64,000 bases of DNA from positions 496,001 through 560,000 of the forward strand of contig CAVUVM010000012.1 of assembly GCA_963744935.1 (NCBI GenBank). Reading direction: 5' to 3'. The DNA comes from Bog-473 sp963744935. Its GTDB lineage: Bacteria > Actinomycetota > Acidimicrobiia > Acidimicrobiales > RAAP-2. The notes beneath the pieces were generated by a model that was given only the letters and a program-made list of their open reading frames with translations, did no database searches and was not told where the DNA came from. The translations under genes were made by a program, and so were the position numbers. Every line of letters starts with the position of its first letter. Position 1 is the stretch's first letter. Positions 9,483 to 17,972 of this stretch are shown here, one piece after another.

Positions 9483-10451
9483 TCACGCCGGGGGGTCGTA
9501 CTCCCCGGTCGTTCTCCCGTAGCGCGGGTGGGGACCCCAGCGGCCCCGCAGGCCGTCGACGAGACCGTGCAGCGTCGCCCGGCGTTCGGCGTTGCTGGTG
9601 GCCAGTTGCAGGCGCCGCGCCGAATAAGCCAGATGCCATGCCTGCCAGCTCGGGGAGCCGTGGGCCCGCGCCAGGTGGAAGTGGTTGCGCGCCACGTAAT
9701 AGGCCCGCCACGGCTCTTCGGCGTCGCCCGGACGATCCGTGGAAAAAGCGGTTTCCCGGCCCACCGAGGTCTGGCCCAGCGCAGCGGCGCGCGCCGATTC
9801 CGAGTCGAGCAGCACGCTCAGGCCTGACGCACGCAGCCGGCAGAAGAAGTCGAAGTCCTCGAAGCCGAAGAACCATTCGGTCGCCGGCAACACGCCTCGC
9901 TCGACCACCGTTCGCGCCACGAGCGTCGCTCCCCACGGCGCAACGTCGACTGGCACGAAGGGCGGGCTACCCGGCTTGGGTACGACATTGACCGAATGCC
10001 CGCGACCGACGAAACGACGCCCGTAGGCGACAACGGCGCCAACGGTGGCGGCCTCGCCACCGCAGTGGCGATCCAACCGTGCGAGAACTTCCGACACCCG
10101 GGGCGTGGGCAGGTTGAAGAGTCCGACATCGTCCTCGCAGAGGTACGCCCACTGCGTCTCACCGTCTTCGAACGAGGCTTCGAGGCCGGCGCGAAATCCC
10201 CCCGCGGGGCCGATGTTGGTGGGAAGGCGGATGGTGCGGATCCTCGCCTCCAGGTCACGGTCGTCGAGCCCGCCTTCTCCGTTGACGACCAGCACAACCC
10301 GATGCGGCGGAAAGCCCTCCTTGTCCAGCAATGCTCGCACGACGTCGCCCGCCAGGCGCGGCCGTCGGTACGTCAGCACGACCGCCGTGGCAGTCGCCAC
10401 GTCATCGGAACTGGCAACGGACTCCGGCACGGCCCGAACGATACTTGCCAC
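9483..10451 (-). CDS. GT2 family glycosyltransferase
   Basis: The protein has 322 residues and a GT-A fold. It has the N-terminal VVLTYRRPRL strand, LPTNIGPAGGFRAGL (typical of rhamnosyl- and galactofuranosyl-transferases), and a metal-binding acidic motif in LCEDDVGL. The FGFEDFDFFCRL segment is the acceptor-side ED motif, and an aromatic-rich tail (RAYYVARNHFHLARAHG) follows. This pattern is seen in GlfT/WbbL-like enzymes that extend cell-wall or exopolysaccharide chains from a nucleotide-sugar donor. It converges with the Wzz-like gene and probably serves the same polymer. Donor and acceptor are unknown. Confidence 0.82.
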   Translation of the reverse strand: MASIVRAVPESVASSDDVATATAVVLTYRRPRLAGDVVRALLDKEGFPPHRVVLVVNGEGGLDDRDLEARIRTIRLPTNIGPAGGFRAGLEASFEDGETQWAYLCEDDVGLFNLPTPRVSEVLARLDRHCGGEAATVGAVVAYGRRFVGRGHSVNVVPKPGSPPFVPVDVAPWGATLVARTVVERGVLPATEWFFGFEDFDFFCRLRASGLSVLLDSESARAAALGQTSVGRETAFSTDRPGDAEEPWRAYYVARNHFHLARAHGSPSWQAWHLAYSARRLQLATSNAERRATLHGLVDGLRGRWGPHPRYGRTTGEYDPPA

Positions 10452-10546
10452 CCTTGCACCGTCTCGTCACCGGGCAGCTGCGCGCCAACCACGAGGCGGC
10501 TTCTCGGGGCGTGTCTGCGGCTGCTCCGATGGCTGTGGCCGATGGA

Positions 10547-10585
10547 GGGGCCGATGGATGGGGCCGATGGATGGGGCCGATGGAA
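10547..10585. repeat. 13-bp tandem repeat (three copies)
   Basis: The unit GGGGCCGATGGAT occurs at 10547-10559, 10560-10572 and, with one change, 10573-10585. A partial copy precedes it at 10537-10546. It is intergenic, between the GT2 start and the beta-helix gene's terminator. Its role is unknown. Confidence 0.85.
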
Positions 10586-10614
10586 GGCCTGGGCCGATGA
10601 GCGAGCCACAACGC

Positions 10615-10648
10615 GAGGATCCCCCGGCCGTACGGCCGGGGGATCCTC
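10615..10648. terminator. 34-bp perfect palindrome, probable transcription terminator
   Basis: GAGGATCCCCCGGCCGT is followed directly by its reverse complement, giving a 17-bp perfect inverted repeat with a two- to four-base loop when folded. It lies 41 bases beyond the stop codon of the minus-strand beta-helix gene. No T-run follows on either strand, which is common for GC-rich actinobacterial terminators. Confidence 0.65.
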
Positions 10649-10688
10649 CAGTGACTGAATACGACGTCCGTCGCCTCGTTGCCTGTCC

Positions 10689-12128
10689 TTATGAGCAGAG
10701 ACCAGACGGGCTCGAGTCGGCCGCAGGTGTGCAGCCGTTGCTCGACCAGGTGTTGCCCGTCCCTGCGTCCTCGAGGTCGTAGCGCAGGTTGTTCTTCGTC
10801 GTGTTCCCCGAGAATGTCGAGCCGGAGGAGTCAGTGTCGGCGTGGATGCCGTCGGATCCGTTGTTCTTCGACGTGTTCCCTGACACGGTGACGTTCGAGC
10901 TCGTCGTAGGAGCGGGACCGCCCCAGACGCCACCGGGACCCCCGACGTAGATACCGTCGCCCTGGTTGTTGTTGGTCGTGTTGTCGGACACGGTCAGATG
11001 GCTCGCACCCGTCAGCACGATGCCACCACCGGCAGAGTGCGTCACGGTGTTCTGCGAGACCGTTATGTTGAGATTCACCGGCCCGTCGACGTCGACACCG
11101 TTTCCGTACCCCGGTGCGCCACCGGCGACACCGTCGGTCGCCCCCGTCACGGTGTTCCCTGAGAACGTCCAGCCCGTCTCGTGCGGTCCACTTCCGTCTG
11201 AGCCGAGGTAGGCGTTGATGTCGTTCCCTGACAGCGTGTTCCCGGTCGCGGTGAGCTCCCCATCGTCCAAGAGCAGCAGTCCGGTCGCTTGGTTGCCCGC
11301 TCCACCTGTGGTGTAGGAGTTCGCCGTCACGGTGTTGCCGACGACGGAGCCGACAGCAGCGCCGTAGACCTCGATCCCGTTCGCCCCTTGGTAAGGCGAC
11401 GGCCCGACGCCGGTGACGGTGGAGTTATTGACATAGCAGCTGGTGGTGGTATCGCGGCAGGCGACACCGTCCTTCTGGTAGCCGGTGATCGTGTCGTGCT
11501 GGAGGATCACGTTTGACGAACCCCCGTTGGATGCGGCGTACACACCGATACCAACCTGGCAGCCGAACAGCGATCCGTTGGTCGGGGCGGTCTCGGCGAT
11601 GTTGGAGACAGTGACCTTCTTCAGCTCCCCGGACGCGTTGTGGAAGTAGACGCCCATCGGGTCCTGCGAGCAGCTGGTGAAGGTGCTCTGGGCCTGGCTC
11701 CCGTCGATCGTGAGATCCTTGAGAACGACGCCGGAGACACCGGACGCCACGTCCACGATCGGATACGGCGTCGACGAGTGGTTCGGGTCAGTGTCGACCG
11801 GGCTGAGGCTGGTCGGCTGGATGATCGTCTGACCGGTGACACCCACGATCGTAAGGCTCTCCGGGATCGTGAATTGCTCCGCGTAGGTCCCTGCGCCCAC
11901 GTTGATCTTTGCGTTGGCATCCGCCTGTGAGATGGCGTAGGTGATCGTGGCACAGGGGTGCGCCGACAGCCGGCACGTACCGGTGTCAGTGCCGCCGCTG
12001 GTGACGTACAGCGTGCCGCCCGGCGTCGTTCCGCCCGCCACGTTCTGCCCTAGGAGCACGGTGGCGCCAGCCAGCGTACCCATGAGCGTCAGAACCGCGA
12101 GTCCTAACCGACAGCCTCGAATGCGCAT
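10689..12128 (-). CDS. secreted parallel beta-helix protein (paralogue A1)
   Basis: The chosen start is the ATG at 12128, preceded by GGGAGGG, giving 479 residues. A signal peptide (GLAVLTLMGTLAGATVLLGQ) is followed by GGTLYVTSGGTDTGTC. After that come repeated Asn/Gly/Thr-rich rungs with motifs such as TVSGNT, NTVT, GNTLSGND and SDGIHADTD, characteristic of right-handed beta-helices (pectate-lyase-like/NosD-type repeats). Six or more Cys residues could form disulfides. The C-terminus (DLEDAGTGNTW ... SSPSGLCS) is almost identical to that of the next gene, 12454-13872, so these are tandem duplicates. They are exported and could bind or cleave polysaccharide, but no catalytic residues were identified. 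Confidence 0.78.
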   Translation of the reverse strand: MRIRGCRLGLAVLTLMGTLAGATVLLGQNVAGGTTPGGTLYVTSGGTDTGTCRLSAHPCATITYAISQADANAKINVGAGTYAEQFTIPESLTIVGVTGQTIIQPTSLSPVDTDPNHSSTPYPIVDVASGVSGVVLKDLTIDGSQAQSTFTSCSQDPMGVYFHNASGELKKVTVSNIAETAPTNGSLFGCQVGIGVYAASNGGSSNVILQHDTITGYQKDGVACRDTTTSCYVNNSTVTGVGPSPYQGANGIEVYGAAVGSVVGNTVTANSYTTGGAGNQATGLLLLDDGELTATGNTLSGNDINAYLGSDGSGPHETGWTFSGNTVTGATDGVAGGAPGYGNGVDVDGPVNLNITVSQNTVTHSAGGGIVLTGASHLTVSDNTTNNNQGDGIYVGGPGGVWGGPAPTTSSNVTVSGNTSKNNGSDGIHADTDSSGSTFSGNTTKNNLRYDLEDAGTGNTWSSNGCTPAADSSPSGLCS

Positions 12129-12389
12129 GAACCCTCCCTCGCTTCCTTCGGCGGCGCGTCCATACGCGCCGTGACTTTGACCGAACGGTGCCCCTGTGCG
12201 CGCCAACGCCACCGCCTTCGGGGAGTGTGGCACATGTCGCCTCGGGTTGCACAGAAACTGTCCTCTGCGTCCGCCTACATGCCCACATTCGCGTGACGTG
12301 TTGCATACATCCGTGATGAACGGGTGATCGCGGCATGAACTGAAGTGACAACTATCGGCCAGAGATCCGCCTGCCACCCCGTACCAGCA
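12129..12389. other. upstream region of beta-helix gene A1 with conserved element
   Basis: This is non-coding DNA between the beta-helix start and the terminator of the next gene. A 31-bp block at 12310-12340 recurs upstream of paralogue A2 at 14070-14100 (25 of 31 bases identical). A second shared block near 12183-12235 (AACGGTGCCCC ... GGGGAGT) recurs near 13942-13987. These are probably promoter or operator DNA copied with the gene. Confidence 0.5.
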
Positions 12390-12424
12390 AAGGGCCCCCT
12401 GGCCCTTACGGCCAGGGGGCCCTT
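12390..12424. terminator. 15-bp stem hairpin terminator of beta-helix gene A2
   Basis: AAGGGCCCCCTGGCC (12390-12404), the loop CTTAC, then the exact reverse complement (12410-12424). It lies 29 bases beyond the stop of the minus-strand gene at 12454. It occupies the same position as the palindrome behind the paralogue but has a different sequence. Confidence 0.65.
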
Positions 12425-12453
12425 CACGCAACTGAAGGTGATTATGGCGCGCC

Positions 12454-13872
12454 CTACGAGCAGAGACCGGCCGGGCTCGAGTCGAAGGCCGGCTTGCAGG
12501 TGTTCGACGTCCAGGTGTTCCCGCTGCCATGGTCCTCGAGGTCGTAGCGAATGTTCTTCTTCACGGTGTTCCCCGAGACGGTGTTGGCCGTCGTGCCGGC
12601 TTCGGCCAAGATCCCGTCGAGACCGTTGTCCTTGGCGGTGTTGCCCGACACAATGTCATCCGAGCTCGGTGTCGTCGACGCGGAGTTGGACGCGGGCACA
12701 GCCAAATCGATGCCGTCGCCGGCGTTGTGACTGCTCGTGTTCGCCTGCACCGTGACGTCGCTCGCTCCGAGCGTGACGATGCCGTTCTCCGCGGACTCCG
12801 TGACGACGTTGTCCGTCACGGACACAGGACTCGTCGTGCTGTCGACCTGGATGCCGTCGCCGTAGTAGGCCTCGCCGCCCGAGACGTTGTCCGTCGCCCC
12901 CAGCACTGTGTTGCCGCTGAAGGTCCAGTTACCCGGCGTCGGTCCCGTCCCGTCCGAGCCGATGTAGGCATTGACGTCGTTGTCCTCGACCGTGTTCGAG
13001 GAGGCACTGAGCGCGCCGACATCGAAGATCAAGAAGCCCGTCGCCTGGTTGCCCAGACCGCCTCCGCTGTACGAGTTGTCCCTGACGATGTCGCTGGTCA
13101 GGCTCAGTGAAGCCGTGTCGACGCCTTGGATCCCGTTCTGGGCGATGAGTGGCGTGGAGCCGATGCCCGTCACGTCCGTGGACTGAACGGTGCACGTCGT
13201 TCCGACATCGTCGCAGGTGATGCCGTTCTTGTCGTATGCGTACACCGAGTCCCCGGTCATGGTGACGGTCGAGGTGTCGCCCGAGTCGGAAGCGACGTAC
13301 ACGCCGAGCCCGCCTTGGCACCCGAAGTCTGCCGTTGGCAACTCGACGTTCTGCACGGTGTCGTTCTTCATCACGCCTGAGCTGTCGTGGTAGTACACGC
13401 CCACGAAGTCCGGTCCACATCCGGTGAACTGTGATTTTGCGTTCGCGCCGTTGATGACCAGGTTCTTGAGCGTGACGTCCGCCCCGGAGGTGATGTCAAC
13501 GATCGCATACTGGGCGTTGGATGAATCCGTGTCCGTGTCCGAAGTGGGCAGAGAGCTCGGGTCGACGACGACGGTGCCACCACTGCCGACGATCGAGACG
13601 CTCGTGTTGATCACCAGCTGCTCCGCGTAGCTACCCGGTCCGACATCGATGGTCGAATCAGCCGTCGCCTCTGTAAGGGCGTAGGCGATGGTGGCGCACG
13701 GGTGGGTCGAAAGCCGGCACGTGCCGGTGTCTGTTCCTGTGTTGGTGACGTAGAGAGTGCCGCCCGAACCCGTCGCGCCGGCGACGTCTTGTGTCGCCAG
13801 CACGGCGACACTTGCGAGCGCCCCTGCAATCGTCAGAGCCGCTAGGCCCAAGCGACCGCCTCGAATGAACAC
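12454..13872 (-). CDS. secreted parallel beta-helix protein (paralogue A2)
   Basis: The GTG at 13872 is preceded by AAGGAGG at seven bases and aligns with the start of the neighbouring paralogue, giving 472 residues. A signal peptide (LAALTIAGALASVAVLATQ) is followed by GGTLYVTNTGTDTGTC. Many short beta-helix rungs come next (VSGNTAK, SGNTVKK, DNVVTES, NTVEDND). The C-terminus (DLEDHGSGNTW ... SSPAGLCS) matches the tail of 10689-12128. Cys positions are largely shared between the two. It is a tandem duplicate with its own terminator and upstream region, so the pair may be expressed independently. A glycan-related surface or extracellular role is likely, by inference. Confidence 0.78.
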   Translation of the reverse strand: MFIRGGRLGLAALTIAGALASVAVLATQDVAGATGSGGTLYVTNTGTDTGTCRLSTHPCATIAYALTEATADSTIDVGPGSYAEQLVINTSVSIVGSGGTVVVDPSSLPTSDTDTDSSNAQYAIVDITSGADVTLKNLVINGANAKSQFTGCGPDFVGVYYHDSSGVMKNDTVQNVELPTADFGCQGGLGVYVASDSGDTSTVTMTGDSVYAYDKNGITCDDVGTTCTVQSTDVTGIGSTPLIAQNGIQGVDTASLSLTSDIVRDNSYSGGGLGNQATGFLIFDVGALSASSNTVEDNDVNAYIGSDGTGPTPGNWTFSGNTVLGATDNVSGGEAYYGDGIQVDSTTSPVSVTDNVVTESAENGIVTLGASDVTVQANTSSHNAGDGIDLAVPASNSASTTPSSDDIVSGNTAKDNGLDGILAEAGTTANTVSGNTVKKNIRYDLEDHGSGNTWTSNTCKPAFDSSPAGLCS

Positions 13873-14144
13873 GATGGATCCTCCTTGATGTTTGGGTTTC
13901 TGTGTGGGTTGCGCGCACGGCGCGCCGTGAACGTGCAAATCAACGGTGCCCCCAAATGCGCCAAAGCACACCGCACTGGGGGAGTTTGACAGACCGACAG
14001 TGCGATGCCTAGGCCAAAATTGCAACGGCCGCCAGCCCGCGTGTGCCGAACGCGAAGACGCGAGTTACTTCGGTGATGAACGCGTGACGGTGGCGTGAAC
14101 GTGTGACCGAGACATGAATTCGATGAGTCGAGAAATTGAGAAAC

Positions 14145-15020
14145 TCAACGCCCCGCCGTGCTCGGACCGAGCCCGAGGGTGGCATAGATCTCCCTCGTCG
14201 CGCTCGAGGTGTTGAAGGTGTAGAAGTGCAGACCAGGCACGCCCAACTCCAGGAGCCGCGCACAGAGCTCGGTCGCCAGCTCCACTCCTTCCTTGCGCAC
14301 CGCGTCGGCGCCGCCACGCTCGTCGGCGGCGCGCAGCCGGTCCTCCATCCACTGCGGAGCGGCAGCACCCATGGCGCCGAGTCGGCTCATCGTCGAGACA
14401 GAGGTGACGGGCAAGATTCCCGGTAGGACCGGCGTCTCCACGCCCCGCTCGGCGAGGTCGGCCACCATCTCCTCGTACTCCGCGGCCTCGAAGAAGAACT
14501 GCGTGATGGCGAAGTCGGCGAGCGCCACCTTGGCGGCCAGGTAGTCGCGGTCGCTCGCCAGGTCGGCTGAGCGCGGGTGGCCTGCGGGATGGGCGGCCAC
14601 CCCGATGGAGAACCCGCCGATGGCACGGGCCAACTGCACGAGCTCGGCGGCGAAGGCCAGCTCCCCGGGCCCTGCCGTTGGGTCCTGCGGCGGGTCGCCA
14701 CCCAGTGCCATCAGGTTCTCCACGCCCGCCTTGCGGAGCGAGACGAGGATGTCCGCGAGCTCGAGGCGGGTGTGAGCCACGCAGATGAGGTGCGCCATCG
14801 GATTGAGAGTCGTCGTGTGGAGCATTCCCGAGACCAGGTCGAATGTGCGCTGGCGCGATTCAGCACCGCCCCGGTAGGTGACCGAGACGAAGGAGGGCTC
14901 GAGGGGCTGCAGCTCGACCAGGGTCCGCGACAGGGTGGTCAGCTCCTTGTCGTTCTTCGGTGGGAAGAATTCGAACGAGTACGTGGGGCCCTGGGCGAGG
15001 AGCTCGACGATGCGGGTCAC
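14145..15020 (-). CDS. metF: methylenetetrahydrofolate reductase
   Basis: The GTG at 15020 is preceded by GGGAGGG, giving 291 residues, normal for bacterial MetF. It has the N-terminal SFEFFPPKND motif, FVSVTYRGG, the FAD-binding LMALGGDPP segment, and FAITQFFFEA. It is a TIM-barrel flavoprotein that reduces 5,10-methylene-THF to 5-methyl-THF for methionine synthesis. It is the last gene of the purN-purH-folD-cupin-metF operon, and its start overlaps the cupin stop by four bases (GTGA). Confidence 0.93.
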   Translation of the reverse strand: MTRIVELLAQGPTYSFEFFPPKNDKELTTLSRTLVELQPLEPSFVSVTYRGGAESRQRTFDLVSGMLHTTTLNPMAHLICVAHTRLELADILVSLRKAGVENLMALGGDPPQDPTAGPGELAFAAELVQLARAIGGFSIGVAAHPAGHPRSADLASDRDYLAAKVALADFAITQFFFEAAEYEEMVADLAERGVETPVLPGILPVTSVSTMSRLGAMGAAAPQWMEDRLRAADERGGADAVRKEGVELATELCARLLELGVPGLHFYTFNTSSATREIYATLGLGPSTAGR

Positions 15021-15403
15021 GACGACACCCTCCCTGCATTTGCCCCGCCCCCGAGCCGGCCGTAGTCGTCCTCGAGACGGACGATGTCGTCCTCGCCGAA
15101 ATAGGTTCCCCGCTGCACCTCGATGAACACAACGTCGGTGTCCCCGTCGTTGCCGATGCGATGGGCGCTCTCGAGCGGGATGTCGATCGACTCCCCGGCG
15201 TGCAGCTGGTGCACCATGCCGTCGAGCGTGACCGTGGCCGTGCCCGAGACGATGAACCAGTGCTCCGCCCGCTTTGCGTGACGCTGATAGCTGAGTCGCT
15301 TGCCCGGGTGCACGACCATGCGCTTGACCTTGTGGTCGGGAGCGTCGTCGTCGAGGACCGTGTAGTTGCCCCACGGGCGCTCGGAGTATTCCCGCTCACC
15401 CAT
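15017..15403 (-). CDS. cupin, mannose-6-phosphate isomerase type II-like
   Basis: The ATG at 15403 is preceded by GGAGGAG, giving 128 residues. It has ERPWGNYTVL, the cupin metal motif HPGKRLSYQRHAKRAEHW, then GTATVTLDG and IDIPLESAHRIGN. This is the single-cupin fold seen in type II phosphomannose isomerases and in the C-terminal domain of ManC. It may interconvert mannose-6-P and fructose-6-P, or only bind a sugar phosphate. Its place between folD and metF is odd for a sugar enzyme and is discussed as a finding. It is translationally coupled to metF. Confidence 0.8.
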   Translation of the reverse strand: MGEREYSERPWGNYTVLDDDAPDHKVKRMVVHPGKRLSYQRHAKRAEHWFIVSGTATVTLDGMVHQLHAGESIDIPLESAHRIGNDGDTDVVFIEVQRGTYFGEDDIVRLEDDYGRLGGGANAGRVSS

Positions 15404-15442
15404 GCTGCGTGTCTCCTCCGCCCGTATCTCCGGCACCGCTGT

Positions 15443-16306
15443 TCATTTCGCCGAACGCTCGGCCGCCGCCAACGCGTTGCGCAACAGCATGGCACGGGTC
15501 ATGGGCCCCACCCCACCGATGCGGGGCGTGATCCAGCCCGCCACCTCCGCCACGTCCGGGTGGGCGTCAGGAATCAGCTTCTTCCCTTCGAACGTCGTGC
15601 CCGCTGACACCACTGCTGCGCCGGGCTTGACCATGTCGGGCGTGAGCAGGTGGGGCCGGCCCGCCGCCGCCACAACGATGTCGGCCGTTCGGGTGATGGC
15701 GGCCACGTCGGCTGGGTCAACGCCGGTGTGCACGACGCTCACGGCGGCGTTCAATCCCGCACGCTTGAGCGTGAGCAGGTTCGCCAAGGGGCGGCCGATG
15801 GTCACGCCACGGCCGATGATCACGACATGGCGTCCCTCCACGGGGACGTCGTACGCGTGCAGCAGCTCCACGATGCCGGCAGGTGTACAAGGCAGTGGAC
15901 CCGGCGTCCCGAGCACGAGGCGACCGAGGTTCACGGGGTGCAGCCCGTCGACGTCCTTGTTGGGATCCACCGCGAGCAGCGCGCCCTCCTCGTCCAGGCC
16001 GACCGGGAGTGGCAGCTGTACGAGGAAGGCGCTCACCTTCGGATCAGCGTTGAACCGGGCAATGGCCTCCAACACCTCGCGCTGGGTCGCGCTGGCAGGG
16101 AGGTGCTCACCGACCGAGTGGATGCCGAGTACGGCGCAGTCTTCGTGCTTGAGCGCGACGTAGCGAGCGCTCGGGGCGTCGTCGCCGACGAGGATGGTGC
16201 CGAGACCGACGTACACACCCCGGGCCGCCAGCACCGCGGCGCGTTCGCCCACTTCAGCGCGGATGCGGACCGCTACCGCTTCGCCGTCGAGCAGGATCGC
16301 CGTCAT
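15443..16306 (-). CDS. folD: bifunctional methylene-THF dehydrogenase/cyclohydrolase
   Basis: The protein has 287 residues. It contains SARYVALKHEDC with the catalytic Lys, VQLPLPVGL, DVDGLHPVNLGRL, PCTPAGIVELL, the NADP-binding VVIIGRGVTIGRPLANLL, and the closing GGVGPMTRAMLL. It converts 5,10-methylene-THF to 10-formyl-THF, which feeds the PurN and PurH formyltransferase steps encoded upstream in the same operon. All key FolD motifs are present. Confidence 0.95.
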   Translation of the reverse strand: MTAILLDGEAVAVRIRAEVGERAAVLAARGVYVGLGTILVGDDAPSARYVALKHEDCAVLGIHSVGEHLPASATQREVLEAIARFNADPKVSAFLVQLPLPVGLDEEGALLAVDPNKDVDGLHPVNLGRLVLGTPGPLPCTPAGIVELLHAYDVPVEGRHVVIIGRGVTIGRPLANLLTLKRAGLNAAVSVVHTGVDPADVAAITRTADIVVAAAGRPHLLTPDMVKPGAAVVSAGTTFEGKKLIPDAHPDVAEVAGWITPRIGGVGPMTRAMLLRNALAAAERSAK

Positions 16307-16351
16307 CGGCCGTACCGCAATCGGTTCGCCCCCATCAGTCTTCGGACTCCA

Positions 16352-17932
16352 TCAGTGCTTGAAATGGCGCTCTCCGGTCATGACCATGGCGACGCCGGCC
16401 TCGTCCGCCGCCGCCACCACGTCGGCGTCCTTCACCGACCCGCCCGGTTGCACGATCGCGGTGACGCCGGCGTCGGCGAGCACCAAGAGGCCGTCGGGAA
16501 AGGGGAAGAAGGCGTCGCTGGCGGCGGCGCCACCCTTGGCCCGCTCCCCCGCTTTCTGCACGGCGATCTCCGCGGCGACCACACGTGACTGCTGTCCCGC
16601 GCCGACCCCGACCGCCTGACCGCCGTTTACGATCGCGATTGCGTTGGAGGTCGTGCGGCCGCACACCCTCCAGGCGAGCGTGAGGTCACGCCACTCGTCT
16701 TCGCTGGGTCGGCGCGCCGTCGCGAGGCGCCACTCGCTGCGGGGCGACACGAATTGGTCGGCGTCCTGCACGAGCAGGCTGGCCCCGAGGCTGCGCAACT
16801 GCCGGATCGCCTGCTCGGGAGCCGGCCCTGACAGCAGCCGGGTGGCCTTGCGCCGCGCCCGCAGGCGCTCGAGCGCCTCGGGCGCGAAGGACGAGGCAAT
16901 GACCACGTCGGCCTGCGGCCCGGCCGCGACCGCTTCGGCCACCTCAACGGTGACGGTTCCGCCGATCGCCACCACGCCACCAAAGGCGCTGAGCGGGTCA
17001 CATTCGAGGGCACGCTCGTAGGCCGTGACGAGGTCGCGCGCCACGGCGGCGCCGCACGGATTGGCGTGCTTGATGATGGCGACCGCTGCCTGCCCTTCGC
17101 CGGCGTCCGCCGCCAGCTCGTGCACGAGGCGCCACGCCGCGTCCCCATCGAAGAGGTTGAGATAGGAGAGCGCGCTGCCGCCGTGCTGGACCATGTCGTC
17201 CCACCAGCTCGACGCGCCCTTCATCCGGTAGCGCGCGCCACGCTGGTGCGGGTTCTCACCGTAACGGAGTACCTCGGCGCGCTCGAGCGAGAGGTGCAGC
17301 GTCGGCGGCAGGACGGAGGCAATCTCTGCCTCCGCGCGGTCGGCATCGGTGGCGCCGTCGAGGTCGTCGACGGGGTGCGGGCCGCCCGCATCGAGCCAAG
17401 CGACGATCGCGGCGTCGTAGGCCGCAGTATGCGCGAAGGCGGCGCGGGCGAGCCGGCGACGGGTGGCCGCGGAGAGGGTTCCGGACTGACGCAGCTCCTC
17501 CAGGACGACGGGGTAGTCGCCCGGCGAGGTGACCACGCCCACATGCTCGTGGTTCTTGGCGGCCGCCCGCACCATGGTCGGGCCGCCGACGTCGATGAGC
17601 TCGATGGAGGGGTCCGAGGAGAAGGGATAGAGGTTGACGACGACGAGGTCGATGGCGGCGATCCCGTTGGCCTCGAGGTCGGCCAGGTGCCCATGCTTGG
17701 AGCGGTCGGCCAGGATGCCGCCGTGGATCTTGGGGTGCAGGGTCTTGACGCGGCCGCCCAGCATCTCGGGCGAGCCGGTCACCTCGGCGACCTCGACGTG
17801 CGCGATGCCGGCCTTCCGGAGCGTGGCGGACGTGTTCCCGCTGGCGACCAGCTCCCATCCGAGGTCTGAGAGACCTTGCGCGAGGTCGACCAGCCCCTCC
17901 TTGTCGTAGACGGACAGCAGCGCTCTCACCAC
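16352..17932 (-). CDS. purH: AICAR formyltransferase / IMP cyclohydrolase
   Basis: The protein has 526 residues, a full-length PurH. The N-terminal IMP cyclohydrolase (MGS-like) domain has LLSVYDKEGL, VASGNTSATL, GGRVKTLHPKIHGGIL and NLYPF. The C-terminal AICAR transformylase domain has RYGENPHQ, the catalytic KHANPCG, SAFGGVVA and FFPFPDGL. It performs the last two steps of IMP synthesis. It lies 40 bases downstream of purN and 45 bases upstream of folD. Confidence 0.96.
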   Translation of the reverse strand: MVRALLSVYDKEGLVDLAQGLSDLGWELVASGNTSATLRKAGIAHVEVAEVTGSPEMLGGRVKTLHPKIHGGILADRSKHGHLADLEANGIAAIDLVVVNLYPFSSDPSIELIDVGGPTMVRAAAKNHEHVGVVTSPGDYPVVLEELRQSGTLSAATRRRLARAAFAHTAAYDAAIVAWLDAGGPHPVDDLDGATDADRAEAEIASVLPPTLHLSLERAEVLRYGENPHQRGARYRMKGASSWWDDMVQHGGSALSYLNLFDGDAAWRLVHELAADAGEGQAAVAIIKHANPCGAAVARDLVTAYERALECDPLSAFGGVVAIGGTVTVEVAEAVAAGPQADVVIASSFAPEALERLRARRKATRLLSGPAPEQAIRQLRSLGASLLVQDADQFVSPRSEWRLATARRPSEDEWRDLTLAWRVCGRTTSNAIAIVNGGQAVGVGAGQQSRVVAAEIAVQKAGERAKGGAAASDAFFPFPDGLLVLADAGVTAIVQPGGSVKDADVVAAADEAGVAMVMTGERHFKH

Positions 17933-17972
17933 GGCACCCCCACCGCTCCCTCAGCGTTCACGTTTGTCTGCG

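Noticed and set aside
12129..12530. N-terminal extension of beta-helix gene A1
   Set aside because: It would displace the signal peptide from the N-terminus; the ATG at 12128 has a good RBS and matches the paralogue.
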